Below are positions 1 through 7,507 of a stretch of 10,052 bases of DNA, in pieces. The DNA is from Planctomycetota bacterium. Its GTDB lineage: Bacteria > Planctomycetota > Phycisphaerae > Sedimentisphaerales > Anaerobacaceae. How positions within the stretch are numbered: the stretch's first letter is position 1; each line of letters opens with the position of its first letter. Both the position numbers and the translations under genes were made by a program. The stretch covers positions 1-10,052 of the forward strand of contig JAPLMV010000193.1 in NCBI GenBank assembly GCA_026386835.1, written 5' to 3'. Below the pieces are notes generated by a model that saw only the letters and a list, made by a program, of their open reading frames with translations, ran no database searches and was not told the DNA's origin.

Positions 1-2
1 GA

Positions 3-1046
3 GACTTGAGATATCGCTATGAGTCAATAGACTCAAAAAGCGGGGGTAAGGACCAGGCAGGCAAAGTTCGTAACAGAATCCGTGCTCGTCTGGGGCTTGA
101 TACAAAATTAAACGATGAATGGGATTTGGGCTTTAGAATTGCCACCGGCGCTGCTGATCCAGCATCAACAAATCAATCTCTTGAAAACGGCTTTGCCAAA
201 AAGGATATATGGCTTGACCTTGCCTACTTCAATTACCATCCCAAGCTCATAGAGCGACTGAATGTTTATGGCGGAAAAATGCCTCTGCCTTTCTACAGGG
301 CTGGCAACAATCAGCTTGTCTGGGACGACGATGTCAATCCTGAAGGAATTGCCGCAAAATATGTTATGCCTTTCGGCAAGTCTGACAACCTTTATATTAA
401 TGGCGGCGGATTCTGGCTTAAAGCAGTTGACGGTTCTGATGAGAACGGCGGAGCTGCTGTCTGGGCAATCCAGTCTTATTGGAAGCATGAGTTCGAAAAC
501 AAGGATTATTTGCTGGGCGGTCTTAGTATGTATGCGTTCAGCGGCTTAGATGGAAAACCTGGGTTATACAATTCATACGGCTCATCGAAGAGTAAATATG
601 GCAATACGATGAGCGGAACAGGTGCGGATTCGTCTCACCCATATACCTATCTAATGAACTACAGTGTCCTGGAAGGTTTTGCCGAATACGGCTTTAAGGT
701 TGCTGACTTTCCGACCAATGTGTACGGAAGTTATGTAAAAAATACATCGGCAGCAACATCAGAAGATACAGGGTGGCTGATTGGAACAACGTTTAATAAA
801 GCTAAAGACCCTGGCTCGTGGGAAATCGGTTATAACTACAGGGATGTTCAGAAAGATGCGGTTGTAGGCGTTCTAACCGATTCAGACTTTGTCGGCGGCG
901 GCACAGACGGTAAGGGGCATATGATATCCGGCAAGTATCAGCTCACAAAGAACATACAGGCGGGACTGACTTACTTTATGACTCAGAAAGGTCAAAGCAA
1001 TGATGACTACCGTCGACTTATGGCTGACCTGATTTTCAAATTCTGA
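3..1046 (+). CDS. Putative outer-membrane porin (Porin_5-like), 5' end outside window
   Basis: The frame is open from the left edge without a stop, so the gene is cut by the window and its signal peptide is not visible; about 347 residues remain. The visible protein is almost free of cysteine. It is rich in alternating aromatic/polar strands (for example LDLAYFNYHP, WEIGYNYRDV, IQAGLTYFMTQ) and ends in LIFKF, a C-terminal phenylalanine as expected for a BAM-inserted beta-barrel. The style with a GGKMPLPFYRAGNNQLVWD block fits the 'putative porin' family Porin_5; this is recognition from memory. It would be an outer-membrane channel for small solutes. It ends six bases before the Pho box of pstS, so it is a separate upstream unit, although no terminator hairpin is visible between them and read-through is possible. 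A role in phosphate passage is suggested only by position. Confidence 0.8.
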   Translation, partial: DLRYRYESIDSKSGGKDQAGKVRNRIRARLGLDTKLNDEWDLGFRIATGAADPASTNQSLENGFAKKDIWLDLAYFNYHPKLIERLNVYGGKMPLPFYRAGNNQLVWDDDVNPEGIAAKYVMPFGKSDNLYINGGGFWLKAVDGSDENGGAAVWAIQSYWKHEFENKDYLLGGLSMYAFSGLDGKPGLYNSYGSSKSKYGNTMSGTGADSSHPYTYLMNYSVLEGFAEYGFKVADFPTNVYGSYVKNTSAATSEDTGWLIGTTFNKAKDPGSWEIGYNYRDVQKDAVVGVLTDSDFVGGGTDGKGHMISGKYQLTKNIQAGLTYFMTQKGQSNDDYRRLMADLIFKF

Positions 1047-1051
1047 TAAAT

Positions 1052-1109
1052 TTAACTGAATTTTAACAATTTCCTAACAAAACTCTAACAATAGAAAAGT
1101 ATATATAAA
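1052..1109 (+). promoter_or_regulatory. Pho box and promoter of the pst operon
   Basis: Four direct hexamers start at 1052 (TTAACT), 1063 (TTAACA), 1074 (CTAACA) and 1085 (CTAACA), each exactly 11 bp after the previous one with 5-bp AT-rich spacers. This matches the known PhoP/PhoB architecture: TTAACA-like half-sites repeated every helical turn and bound head-to-tail by response-regulator dimers. A -10-like TATATA (1100-1105) or TATAAA (1104-1109) follows the last repeat by 9-13 bp, where the Pho box replaces a -35 element. Transcription would start near 1112-1116, giving a very short leader that just includes the Shine-Dalgarno at 1114-1119. Activation under phosphate limitation is inferred from family knowledge. 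Confidence 0.8.
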
Positions 1110-1127
1110 TAAAAAGGAGCATTAACT

Positions 1128-1991
1128 ATGAAAAGAATAATAATTTGTGCAGTGATAATGGCAGTTCTGGCCGCAGCAATGGAATTGTTTGGTGCTGAAA
1201 GTACAGAAAATGGGCAGCCATCGCAAAAAACAGAGAAAACTTTATTGATTGAAGGTTCAACGACAGTAGGGCCAATTGCTGACGCCTTTACAGAGGTATT
1301 CAATAAAACATATCCTGATGTCAAAATCACAGTTACCAAGAATGGCAGCGGCAATGGTGCTGCAGCTCTTGTTGACAGTCGATGCGATATTGCAATGTTG
1401 AGCCGTTTTATGAAACCTGAGGAATTCAAATCAGCTGTAGATAAAGGCAGTATGCCTGTCGCTCACGTTATCGCAATGGATGGTGTTTGTATTATAGTTC
1501 ATCCTTCCAATACCGTAACTGAGCTGACTACCTCAAAGATTCGCGAGATATATTTTGGCAAAATTAAAAACTGGAAGGAACTTGGCGGCCCGGATATGCC
1601 TATTGTTGTAATCAGCAGAGACACCTCCTCGGGAACATACGAAACCTTCGACCACTTTGTAATGAAAAAAGAGAAAATGGCAGGAGGCGTTGAATACGTA
1701 AATTCGAATCCCCAGATACACACCCGCGTTAAAACAACCCAAGGGGCTATTGGATATGTCGGGGTTGGTTTTCTTGACGCTGATGTCAAAGGTTTAAAGG
1801 TCGATGGTGTAATGCCTTCAAAAGAAACTATTGCAAGCGGCGTTTACTCCTTATCAAGACCGCTGTTTTTATTCACAAATGGTTATCCAGCTCTCGGTTC
1901 GGTAACATACAAGTTCTGCACTTTCTATCTAACTGAAAAGGGGCAGGAAATCATTGAAGCAAAGGGCTTTGTTCCAGTAACGCATTATTAA
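1128..1991 (+). CDS. pstS: Phosphate ABC transporter, periplasmic phosphate-binding protein PstS
   Basis: 287 residues, PBP-like (PF12849-type) substrate-binding protein that captures inorganic phosphate in the periplasm and delivers it to PstC/PstA. Residues 1-23 form a signal peptide (KR, then a hydrophobic stretch ending FGA before EST). There is no lipobox cysteine, so a soluble periplasmic form is likely. Ligand-site motifs are visible: EGSTTVGPIADAF at 42-54, NGSGNGAAAL at 72-81 and SRDTSSGTYETF at 163-174. FGKIKNWKELGG at 143-154 is typical of PstS. The start is set by AAGGAG at 1114-1119, eight bases before ATG. It is the first gene of the operon, directly behind the Pho box. Length is slightly below that of the E. 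coli protein. Assignment is secure. Confidence 0.96.
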   Translation: MKRIIICAVIMAVLAAAMELFGAESTENGQPSQKTEKTLLIEGSTTVGPIADAFTEVFNKTYPDVKITVTKNGSGNGAAALVDSRCDIAMLSRFMKPEEFKSAVDKGSMPVAHVIAMDGVCIIVHPSNTVTELTTSKIREIYFGKIKNWKELGGPDMPIVVISRDTSSGTYETFDHFVMKKEKMAGGVEYVNSNPQIHTRVKTTQGAIGYVGVGFLDADVKGLKVDGVMPSKETIASGVYSLSRPLFLFTNGYPALGSVTYKFCTFYLTEKGQEIIEAKGFVPVTHY

Positions 1992-2007
1992 TAGAACAAA
2001 TAGATGA

Positions 2008-2988
2008 ATGAATAATGCAAACTTAAATCAACTACCAGAAGCAACGGCTGATGCCAGAAGTCAGCCGTTGCTTCTTACTTATTCACAGGATATCAGAGGA
2101 TTTCTATCTTTCCACATCGGCAGAACCGCTCTTTTCATTGTAACCTGCACATCGGTATTATCTGTTTTATTGATATTCTCTTTCATTTTCATTGAAGCAT
2201 TGCCTTTCTTGACTAAATTCAGCTTACTTGAATTTTTAACAAGCAAAGCATGGTATCCAGAGGCACAGTCCCCTCAGTTTGGATCCTTAGCACTTATAGT
2301 TGGTTCAATCTATGTCACTGTGACAGCGATGATTTTTTCTGTACCAGTCGGTATATTCGCAGCGATTTTTTTAAGTGATATAGTTTCCTTTGAAATCAGA
2401 AATATTGTTAAACCAGTTATCGAACTTCTTGCTGCTATTCCATCGGTTGCGTATGGTTTTTTTGCAGTGATGGTAATGGCTCCCTGGATGCAGCAGAAAT
2501 TAGGATTCAGTACCGGCGTAAATGCACTGAATGCTTCTTTCGTCCTTGCCGTTATGGCACTTCCCACGATAATCAGCGTCGCCGAAGATTCAATGTCTGC
2601 TGCGGGTCGTGAACTCCGTGAGGCATCCTATGGTCTTGGGGCAACAAGAGTTGAAACTATGTTCAAGGTAGTTATACCATCTGCACACAGCGGCATCATT
2701 GCCGCCGTAATCCTCGGCATGATGAGAGCTATCGGAGAAACGATGGTCGTCTGGATGGCTTCCGGCAACGCCTCGCAGATACCATATCCCTGGTGGGACT
2801 TGTCACAGTCCATTCGCACAATGACTGCAACTATCGCTGGTGACATGGGCGAAACCGCAAAGGGTTCAAACCATTATAGAGCCCTTTTCACCGTCGGCCT
2901 GCTGTTACTGGTCATGACGCTATGTCTTAATATTGTCAGTGAATATTTCCTAAGCCGTACAGCAAAGAAGTCAGGGAAAAGCAAATGA
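2008..2988 (+). CDS. pstC: Phosphate ABC transporter permease PstC
   Basis: 326 residues, about the usual PstC length. It is an inner-membrane subunit that pairs with PstA to form the phosphate channel. Hydrophobic segments are seen near 42-67, 91-124, 135-160, 176-192, 227-250 and 294-312. The cytoplasmic EAA loop that docks on PstB is at 203-226 (LREASYGLGATRVETMFK). The MMRAIGETMVVWMASGN block at 238-254 is characteristic of PstC. ATG 2008 lies 16 bases after the pstS stop, but no clear Shine-Dalgarno is present, suggesting weak initiation or coupling to pstS. The first ~25 residues are hydrophilic and include a perfect 11-bp hairpin in the DNA (2041-2071). Its stop overlaps the pstA start in an ATGA junction. 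Confidence 0.95.
   Translation: MNNANLNQLPEATADARSQPLLLTYSQDIRGFLSFHIGRTALFIVTCTSVLSVLLIFSFIFIEALPFLTKFSLLEFLTSKAWYPEAQSPQFGSLALIVGSIYVTVTAMIFSVPVGIFAAIFLSDIVSFEIRNIVKPVIELLAAIPSVAYGFFAVMVMAPWMQQKLGFSTGVNALNASFVLAVMALPTIISVAEDSMSAAGRELREASYGLGATRVETMFKVVIPSAHSGIIAAVILGMMRAIGETMVVWMASGNASQIPYPWWDLSQSIRTMTATIAGDMGETAKGSNHYRALFTVGLLLLVMTLCLNIVSEYFLSRTAKKSGKSK
2041..2071 (+). promoter_or_regulatory. Perfect 11-bp stem-loop just after pstS, inside the pstC 5' end
   Basis: GCAACGGCTGA (2041-2051) and TCAGCCGTTGC (2061-2071) are exact reverse complements separated by 9 bases. The stem is 7/11 G+C, well above local composition, and lies 50 bases past the pstS stop. The sequence after it (CTTCTTACTTATT) is only partly T-rich, so it is not a standard terminator. 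In many binding-protein operons a hairpin after the first gene protects its mRNA from 3' exonucleases, or partly attenuates, so that the binding protein is made in excess. That role here is inference. Confidence 0.6.
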
Positions 2989-4610
2989 GAATCTTTGTAC
3001 GCACCATATTCGATAAAACTTTTACAGTAACTACATATCTTGTTGTGCTGATGATAATAGCACTGCTTGTAATTATACTTGGTCCAATGCTCTCACGCGG
3101 CTTAAGTGCAGTAATATTCAAAGATACAATCGAATTCCGCAAAATGCAGTTTGCTCTTTTTAATCGCGGCGTTGAATCCCGTATCCTCCAGGAAACTAAA
3201 GAAACTAACGCTTTTCGACAGAAAATCTATCAGACCATTGATAAATTCAAACAGGGTATTGATACAGAGGCACTTACCGAAAAGGCCAGAAAAATATACC
3301 GTGAATTCGGTCAGCAGCTCCGTTATAAGGAATTGCCGCCCGAACAGTTCACCATCCTTCGAACTCAGGCAAAAGAAATACGAGATAAACTCGAAACTGC
3401 CTTTGCAAGTCAGGATAAATCAGAAATTGCCTCCTGCATAAATAATGTTCTGCAATATCGAGATGACCAAGAATTTAAGGATACTGCCACAGAGGGTTTT
3501 TTCAAACTGGCTTTGGAATTTAAAAATTCAGTCGAAAAAACCGACCTAAGCAAACATTACCTGTACGTTAAATCTCTCCAGGAACTTGAAAGTCTAATCA
3601 TAGAGCTTTTAGGTCCCCGCCCGGACGAACCTTTGCCGTCTACCGCTATGAACCAATTTGGTTCAACACGATGGGATATCGCTCAAAGGATTCGTGATAA
3701 AATCCTCTGGACTGAGCAGTGGGTTGAGCATAAACCAAATGAATCTCTTATTAAAATCAAAACCCTTCGTGCTGAACAGTTTGCAGGAACAGACATAGAA
3801 CCGCTGTTTGGCTATATAAAAGACAATATCGAACAAATACTGAAACCGCGAGCAAAATTCTACTGGCAGTACTTTATAGACGACAGTACTCCAGGGCATT
3901 ATTTCGGTGGGGTTGGGCCTGAGATTCTCGGTACTCTGCTTTTAACTGTTATAAGTATGCTTTTTGCTGTTCCCATCGGAATAATCGCAGCTGCCTATCT
4001 GACTGAATGCTCTTCTGAAAATCTCATAATAAAAATAATCCGTATGTGCATAAATACGCTCGCAGGTGTACCCAGTATAGTCTTCGGCCTTTTCGGATTG
4101 TCTTTCTTTGTGCTGTTTTTCCTCCCGCTTTTGGGATTTCCATCGAAACCATGTATCCTCGCTGCCTCATTGACTTTGGCAATACTTACCCTGCCTGTGA
4201 TGATTAGAGCAAGCGAAGAAGCCATTCGCTCTGTCCCAGAAACTTATAAAGAGGCATCCCTTGCCTTGGGGGCGGGAAAATTTAAAACCTTTATGAAAGT
4301 AACTATGCCGGCGGCCTTACCAGGTATTTTGACGGGTATCATTCTCAGCTTAAGCCGTGTAGCCGGCGAAACCGCTCCTGTACTATTTACCGGCGCTGTT
4401 GCTCTTGGCCCGATGCCATCCTCGATTTTTCACAGTACAAGAACTCTATCCTATGGAAGCTATGATATGGCCGTCGGCGACCGTATTGCAATGATGGTTC
4501 CTCATAATCAGTATGGAATGGTAGCTGTTCTTGTAATGCTTATCCTGTGCCTGAATATCATGGCTATTGTTGTACGTTCGAGAATGTTCAGAAAACTTCA
4601 CGGCCATTAA
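2985..4610 (+). CDS. pstA: Phosphate ABC transporter permease PstA with large periplasmic insertion
   Basis: 541 residues, nearly twice the compact PstA of E. coli. TM1 is at about 14-36. It is followed by a roughly 255-residue charged, helix-prone insertion (about 46-300) rich in Lys, Glu and Gln, which should lie in the periplasm. The canonical permease resumes at about 305: EILGTLLLTVISMLFAVPIG, then further membrane segments, the EAA loop at about 417-440 (ETYKEASLALGAGKFKTFMK) and SRVAGETAPVLFTGA. Long PstA proteins with an N-terminal insert are known in other Gram-negatives (the DUF3333-containing type); whether this insert is homologous needs a profile search. Start codon ATG 2985 overlaps the pstC stop by four bases, indicating translational coupling. 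PstC carries no matching insertion. Confidence 0.93.
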   Translation: MRIFVRTIFDKTFTVTTYLVVLMIIALLVIILGPMLSRGLSAVIFKDTIEFRKMQFALFNRGVESRILQETKETNAFRQKIYQTIDKFKQGIDTEALTEKARKIYREFGQQLRYKELPPEQFTILRTQAKEIRDKLETAFASQDKSEIASCINNVLQYRDDQEFKDTATEGFFKLALEFKNSVEKTDLSKHYLYVKSLQELESLIIELLGPRPDEPLPSTAMNQFGSTRWDIAQRIRDKILWTEQWVEHKPNESLIKIKTLRAEQFAGTDIEPLFGYIKDNIEQILKPRAKFYWQYFIDDSTPGHYFGGVGPEILGTLLLTVISMLFAVPIGIIAAAYLTECSSENLIIKIIRMCINTLAGVPSIVFGLFGLSFFVLFFLPLLGFPSKPCILAASLTLAILTLPVMIRASEEAIRSVPETYKEASLALGAGKFKTFMKVTMPAALPGILTGIILSLSRVAGETAPVLFTGAVALGPMPSSIFHSTRTLSYGSYDMAVGDRIAMMVPHNQYGMVAVLVMLILCLNIMAIVVRSRMFRKLHGH

Positions 4611-4625
4611 GGATAATAGATTCAA

Positions 4626-5507
4626 ATGAAAGAAGAAGATAAAAATATGCAGCAGTCAGCCCTGAATACCGAAAAGTCTCGAAATATGAAAATAATCAGG
4701 ATTGAACGCAAACAGACTCCGACTCCAAAATCCCTGGATTCAGACTGCAGCAACTGTGCAGTAATCAGTTCTGATGACTTCAGCTTTTACTACGGTTCAA
4801 GAATGGGCGTTAAAAATATCACAATGGATATTTATCCCTGCAGTGTCACCGCTATAATAGGACCGAGCGGCTGCGGTAAAAGCACTTTCCTTCGAAGCAT
4901 CAACAGGATGAACGACCTTATCCCGCACATTCGCACCGAAGGAACATTAAAAGTTGACGGACAGGATATTTACGATAATAGAATTAATCTCATTAGTCTC
5001 CGCCAGCAGATTGGAATGGTCTTTCAAAAACCAAATCCGTTCCCTAAAAGTATTTTCGATAATGTCGCCTATGGTCCTCGGCTGCAGGGCATCAGAAACT
5101 CCGAAGACCTCCAGGATGTTGTTGAACAATGCCTTCGCTCTGCTGCCATTTGGGATGAAGTCAAAGACGATTTGAAAAAATCAGCATTAGCACTGTCTGG
5201 CGGTCAGCAGCAGCGACTCTGCATTGCTCGGGCTCTTGCTACTAAACCACGTGTTATACTAATGGATGAACCCTGTTCAGCCCTTGACCCGTTAGCTACA
5301 GGCAAAATCGAAGACCTGATGGAACAGCTGAAAACCTCATATACAATTATTATAGTTACTCATAATATGCAGCAAGCCGCACGTGTCAGTGAACGAACAG
5401 CTTTTTTTTGCCTCGGAGAACTTATCGAATACGATTTGACATCGAAAATATTCGGCAATCCTGCCAATAAACAAACTGAAGATTATATCACAGGAAGGTT
5501 TGGTTAA
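4626..5507 (+). CDS. pstB: Phosphate ABC transporter ATP-binding protein PstB
   Basis: 293 residues; the ATPase that powers phosphate import at the cytoplasmic face of PstC/PstA. Motifs in order: Walker A GPSGCGKST (79-87), Q-loop glutamine in MVFQKPNPFP (131-140), signature LSGGQQQR (190-197), Walker B VILMDEP (210-216) with catalytic Glu215, D-loop SALD (218-221) and switch His246 in VTHNMQQA. The VFQKPNPFPKSIFDN stretch is diagnostic of PstB rather than other ABC ATPases. The N-terminus has about 45 extra hydrophilic residues before the core. ATG 4626 has AAGGA at 4609-4613 with a long 12-base spacer; ATG 4647 (residue 8) is an alternative preceded by AAGAAG. The 3' end carries the ribosome-binding sequence of the next gene. 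Confidence 0.96.
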   Translation: MKEEDKNMQQSALNTEKSRNMKIIRIERKQTPTPKSLDSDCSNCAVISSDDFSFYYGSRMGVKNITMDIYPCSVTAIIGPSGCGKSTFLRSINRMNDLIPHIRTEGTLKVDGQDIYDNRINLISLRQQIGMVFQKPNPFPKSIFDNVAYGPRLQGIRNSEDLQDVVEQCLRSAAIWDEVKDDLKKSALALSGGQQQRLCIARALATKPRVILMDEPCSALDPLATGKIEDLMEQLKTSYTIIIVTHNMQQAARVSERTAFFCLGELIEYDLTSKIFGNPANKQTEDYITGRFG

Positions 5508-5511
5508 AGAC

Positions 5512-5862
5512 ATGCATGAAAAACAAACTAAAAAGATTTGGAAAATACGTACAGTTAAAAATTATCCTGAAGCTCATAACCATTTGCTGATAGGTGAAGT
5601 TCTTGAAATTGAAAAATCTTATGTGTGTCTTAATTGCAAAACATATCATTTCGGCAGGAGCATAAACGGCACAAAAGATGTTGTAGTCGGGGAAGTGAAT
5701 ATTCGTTTTTTACCCTGGAACCGAATTGAAATAATAAATGAGCTTCCTGTGTCATTTGATTACGTTAACGCTGTGCTTGATGTTGAGGAAAAACATAAGA
5801 TAATTTTGAAAGACAAACAATTTAAATGTGCTGTTGCATCTTCATACGACAGCAGATATTAG
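5512..5862 (+). CDS. Uncharacterised small protein encoded between pstB and phoU
   Basis: 116 residues from ATG 5512. GGAAGG at 5493-5498, inside the end of pstB, could serve this ATG with a 13-base spacer. A TTG at 5500 would add four residues but sits too close to that site. I do not recognise the family. It has no signal peptide or membrane segment, so it is probably cytoplasmic. Alternating hydrophobic/polar runs (HLLIGEVLEIEKSYVCLNC, DVVVGEVNIRFLPWNRIEII, HKIILKD) suggest a small beta-rich, perhaps Sm- or SH3-like barrel. A single CxxC (Cys39, Cys42) is present, half of a metal knuckle. Tight packing between pstB and phoU implies co-transcription and a possible role in Pst assembly, Pho signalling or RNA-level control; that role is inference only. 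Confidence 0.85.
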   Translation: MHEKQTKKIWKIRTVKNYPEAHNHLLIGEVLEIEKSYVCLNCKTYHFGRSINGTKDVVVGEVNIRFLPWNRIEIINELPVSFDYVNAVLDVEEKHKIILKDKQFKCAVASSYDSRY

Positions 5863-5877
5863 TCGAAGGGGAAAATA

Positions 5878-6543
5878 ATGCCGAAACATCTGCAAAGAGA
5901 AATAGAAAACTTGAAAAAGAATATACTTGTACTCAGTGCAAAAGTTGAAATGGCAGTTCACGATGCCACTGACGCAATCGAAAAAAGAGATGGCGATTTG
6001 GCTCAGAATGTAATTGATAATGATATTCAGATTGACCAGCAGGAAGTGGATGTTGAGGAAGAGTGCCTCAAAATTCTCGCCTTGCATCAGCCCGTCGCCA
6101 TTGATCTGAGATTCATAATAGCAGCTTTGAAAATTAATAATGACCTTGAACGAATTGGTGATTTAGCAGTTAATATAGCTGAACGAGCTGTATTTCTCGC
6201 TACCCAGCCGAAACCTGATATCTCATTCGACTTTTCACGTATGGCTTCAATAGCTCAGTGGATGCTTAAAAAAAGTCTCGATGCTTTAGTGAATCTCAGC
6301 GTTGAATTTGCTCAGGAGGTTTGTGCTGCTGACGACAAAATCGACTCAATGAACCGTGAAATGTATATCAAGGTACAGCACGCCATTCGCATCCATCCTG
6401 ATCAGATGGAATCATTGATTCACTTGCTTTCCGTTTCCCGCCACTTGGAAAGGATAGCTGACCATGCGACCAATATTGCTGAAGACGTCATATATATGAT
6501 TGAGGGCGAAATAGTTCGTCATAAAACAGAGCATTATAAATAG
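5878..6543 (+). CDS. phoU: Phosphate-signalling regulator PhoU
   Basis: 221 residues, the normal PhoU length. PhoU is a cytoplasmic all-helical protein of two three-helix bundles. It couples the Pst transporter to the PhoR/PhoB sensor system and represses the Pho response when phosphate is plentiful. The two pseudo-repeated metal-binding motifs are clear: NDLERIGDLAVNIAE at 88-102 and RHLERIADHATNIAED at 188-203. LRFIIAALKINNDLER is also typical. ATG 5878 has a good AAGGGGA site at 5866-5872. It is the last gene of the operon. No phoR or phoB lies downstream, and no strong terminator is visible after the stop; the next genes are convergent. Confidence 0.96.
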   Translation: MPKHLQREIENLKKNILVLSAKVEMAVHDATDAIEKRDGDLAQNVIDNDIQIDQQEVDVEEECLKILALHQPVAIDLRFIIAALKINNDLERIGDLAVNIAERAVFLATQPKPDISFDFSRMASIAQWMLKKSLDALVNLSVEFAQEVCAADDKIDSMNREMYIKVQHAIRIHPDQMESLIHLLSVSRHLERIADHATNIAEDVIYMIEGEIVRHKTEHYK

Positions 6544-6706
6544 GTTTTAATTTATCGGGGCGAGTAAACGACTTTAGAACATTTTCACCCATATAGCATC
6601 CTTCAGCTGCCTACTTACACCGCCTTGGAAATTTGAAAACCCGTTTAAATTTACGTTTTGCTGGGCATACGGTCTATAACCGAAAGCCTCAGAGATTAAA
6701 TACCCC
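6544..6706 (-). other. Convergent intergenic / 3' region of the minus-strand cassette
   Basis: Between the phoU stop and the zinc-ribbon gene stop I see no convincing gene. An imperfect palindrome at 6629-6652 (AAATTT-GA-AAAC / GTTT-AAATTT, central CC) could fold on either strand but lacks a terminal T-run. A minus-strand frame stays open from the zinc-ribbon gene's 3' part down to 6574, without independent coding evidence. GTTTTAAT at 6544-6551 is the inverted copy of ATTAAAAC at 7984-7991 on the far side of the cassette, a weak hint of element ends. Confidence 0.35.
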
Positions 6707-7333
6707 CTACCCCTTCTTGCCTCTGCGAAGTAAATCGTCCAAAGGTATCCGTTCACAAGTTGCCATTCTCTGTTCAAGGACTTGCAGCTTCCTTGCTTTT
6801 CTTGTTGGCCTGCCTTTATATGTCCACCGTTTGACTGTGTTCTGAAGGTCTTCATACTGACGCTCAGCTTTTAAGAGGTATCCTAACTGGCCAAATCGCC
6901 CTAACCGGCATTCGTTTCGGCTTTCATAAGACAGGTCGTAACAATGCCGACAGCCAAAGTATTTGCCGCCTGACGATAAGAACAGCGTTCCCACCTGTCG
7001 GCCACAAGACACACCGTTTCTGCTGAGCGGGCAGATAAACCAATACCTCACACCCCCAAAATGACACTGCGTAGTTGCCAGACGAATTTTGTAATCATAA
7101 TCGGTCTTTTCGCCCGAATTGCGGTCAGTAATTGTATAGTTAAGCTTTACATACGGCTCGTCCATCACGTCCACCAATATACCTACGCTGCTCTTATGCC
7201 CTGACAATTTGTATGTCCAAGTCAGTGCTGTACTGCTAAAGCCTGTCAACAAACCAAACTCCTTCAGTTTAGCAATGCTCAGCTTAGTGCAGTCCTCGAC
7301 CGTATCTTTTTTGCTCCAGTAGTATCTACCCAT
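6707..7333 (-). CDS. Uncharacterised zinc-ribbon protein
   Basis: 208 residues. Visible architecture: an N-terminal ~30-residue segment (TVEDCTKLSIAKLKEFGLL), a beta-rich middle (about 35-100), then a probable zinc ribbon. Its ligands would be Cys101 and Cys110 (FICPLSRNGVSCGRQVG) and Cys128 and Cys131 (YFGCRHCYDLSYES). The tail is strongly basic (KRWTYKGRPTRKARK, then RRGKKG) and suits nucleic-acid binding. I recall similar unnamed proteins with GGVRYWFICP and FGCRHCYDL blocks in many environmental genomes; that is memory, not a search. ATG 7333 directly abuts the stop of the 52-residue ORF (TAAATG), so the genes are translationally linked. AAGAGAG about ten bases upstream is a modest ribosome site. 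Function unknown. Confidence 0.85.
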   Translation of the reverse strand: MGRYYWSKKDTVEDCTKLSIAKLKEFGLLTGFSSTALTWTYKLSGHKSSVGILVDVMDEPYVKLNYTITDRNSGEKTDYDYKIRLATTQCHFGGVRYWFICPLSRNGVSCGRQVGTLFLSSGGKYFGCRHCYDLSYESRNECRLGRFGQLGYLLKAERQYEDLQNTVKRWTYKGRPTRKARKLQVLEQRMATCERIPLDDLLRRGKKG

Positions 7334-7492
7334 TTATGTTTCTCTCTTTTCTTTGCCGAAATCATTATGGATTTTGCATACTTTTTTAACGTCGATTAGT
7401 CCCTTGAAGCGGTTATATATGCCGCAATCAAGGTTTTTATTGTTATCTTTAAAATACACCTGAACGCCCTTTTTAAGTGGTGACAATTTCAT
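7334..7492 (-). CDS. Small 52-residue protein of the zinc-ribbon/HTH cassette
   Basis: ATG at 7492 (minus strand) opens 52 codons ending in TAA directly before the zinc-ribbon gene's ATG. The protein starts MKLSPLKKGVQVYFKDNNK, contains LDCGIYNRFKGLIDVKKVCK and ends KEKRET. It is basic, with two cysteines, and the early GVQVYF pattern could be a small SH3/KOW-like strand pair. It fills exactly the gap between the HTH and zinc-ribbon genes. It lies in the same frame as the HTH gene, six codons after that gene's stop. No Shine-Dalgarno is visible, so expression would rely on coupling. Real coding status is supported by position and tight junctions, not by known homology. Confidence 0.55.
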   Translation of the reverse strand: MKLSPLKKGVQVYFKDNNKNLDCGIYNRFKGLIDVKKVCKIHNDFGKEKRET

Positions 7493-7507
7493 TGTTTTTT
7501 TATTGCT

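Noticed and set aside
165..549. ORFs on both strands inside the porin gene
   Set aside because: Out-of-frame shadows; the + strand porin frame has the family features and terminal phenylalanine.
6574..6855. 93-codon minus-strand ORF overlapping the 3' part of the zinc-ribbon gene
   Set aside because: Its first half is an out-of-frame shadow of the zinc-ribbon gene and it has no independent motif. It does remain open 133 bases past that gene's stop, so a shifted alternative C-terminus cannot be wholly excluded.
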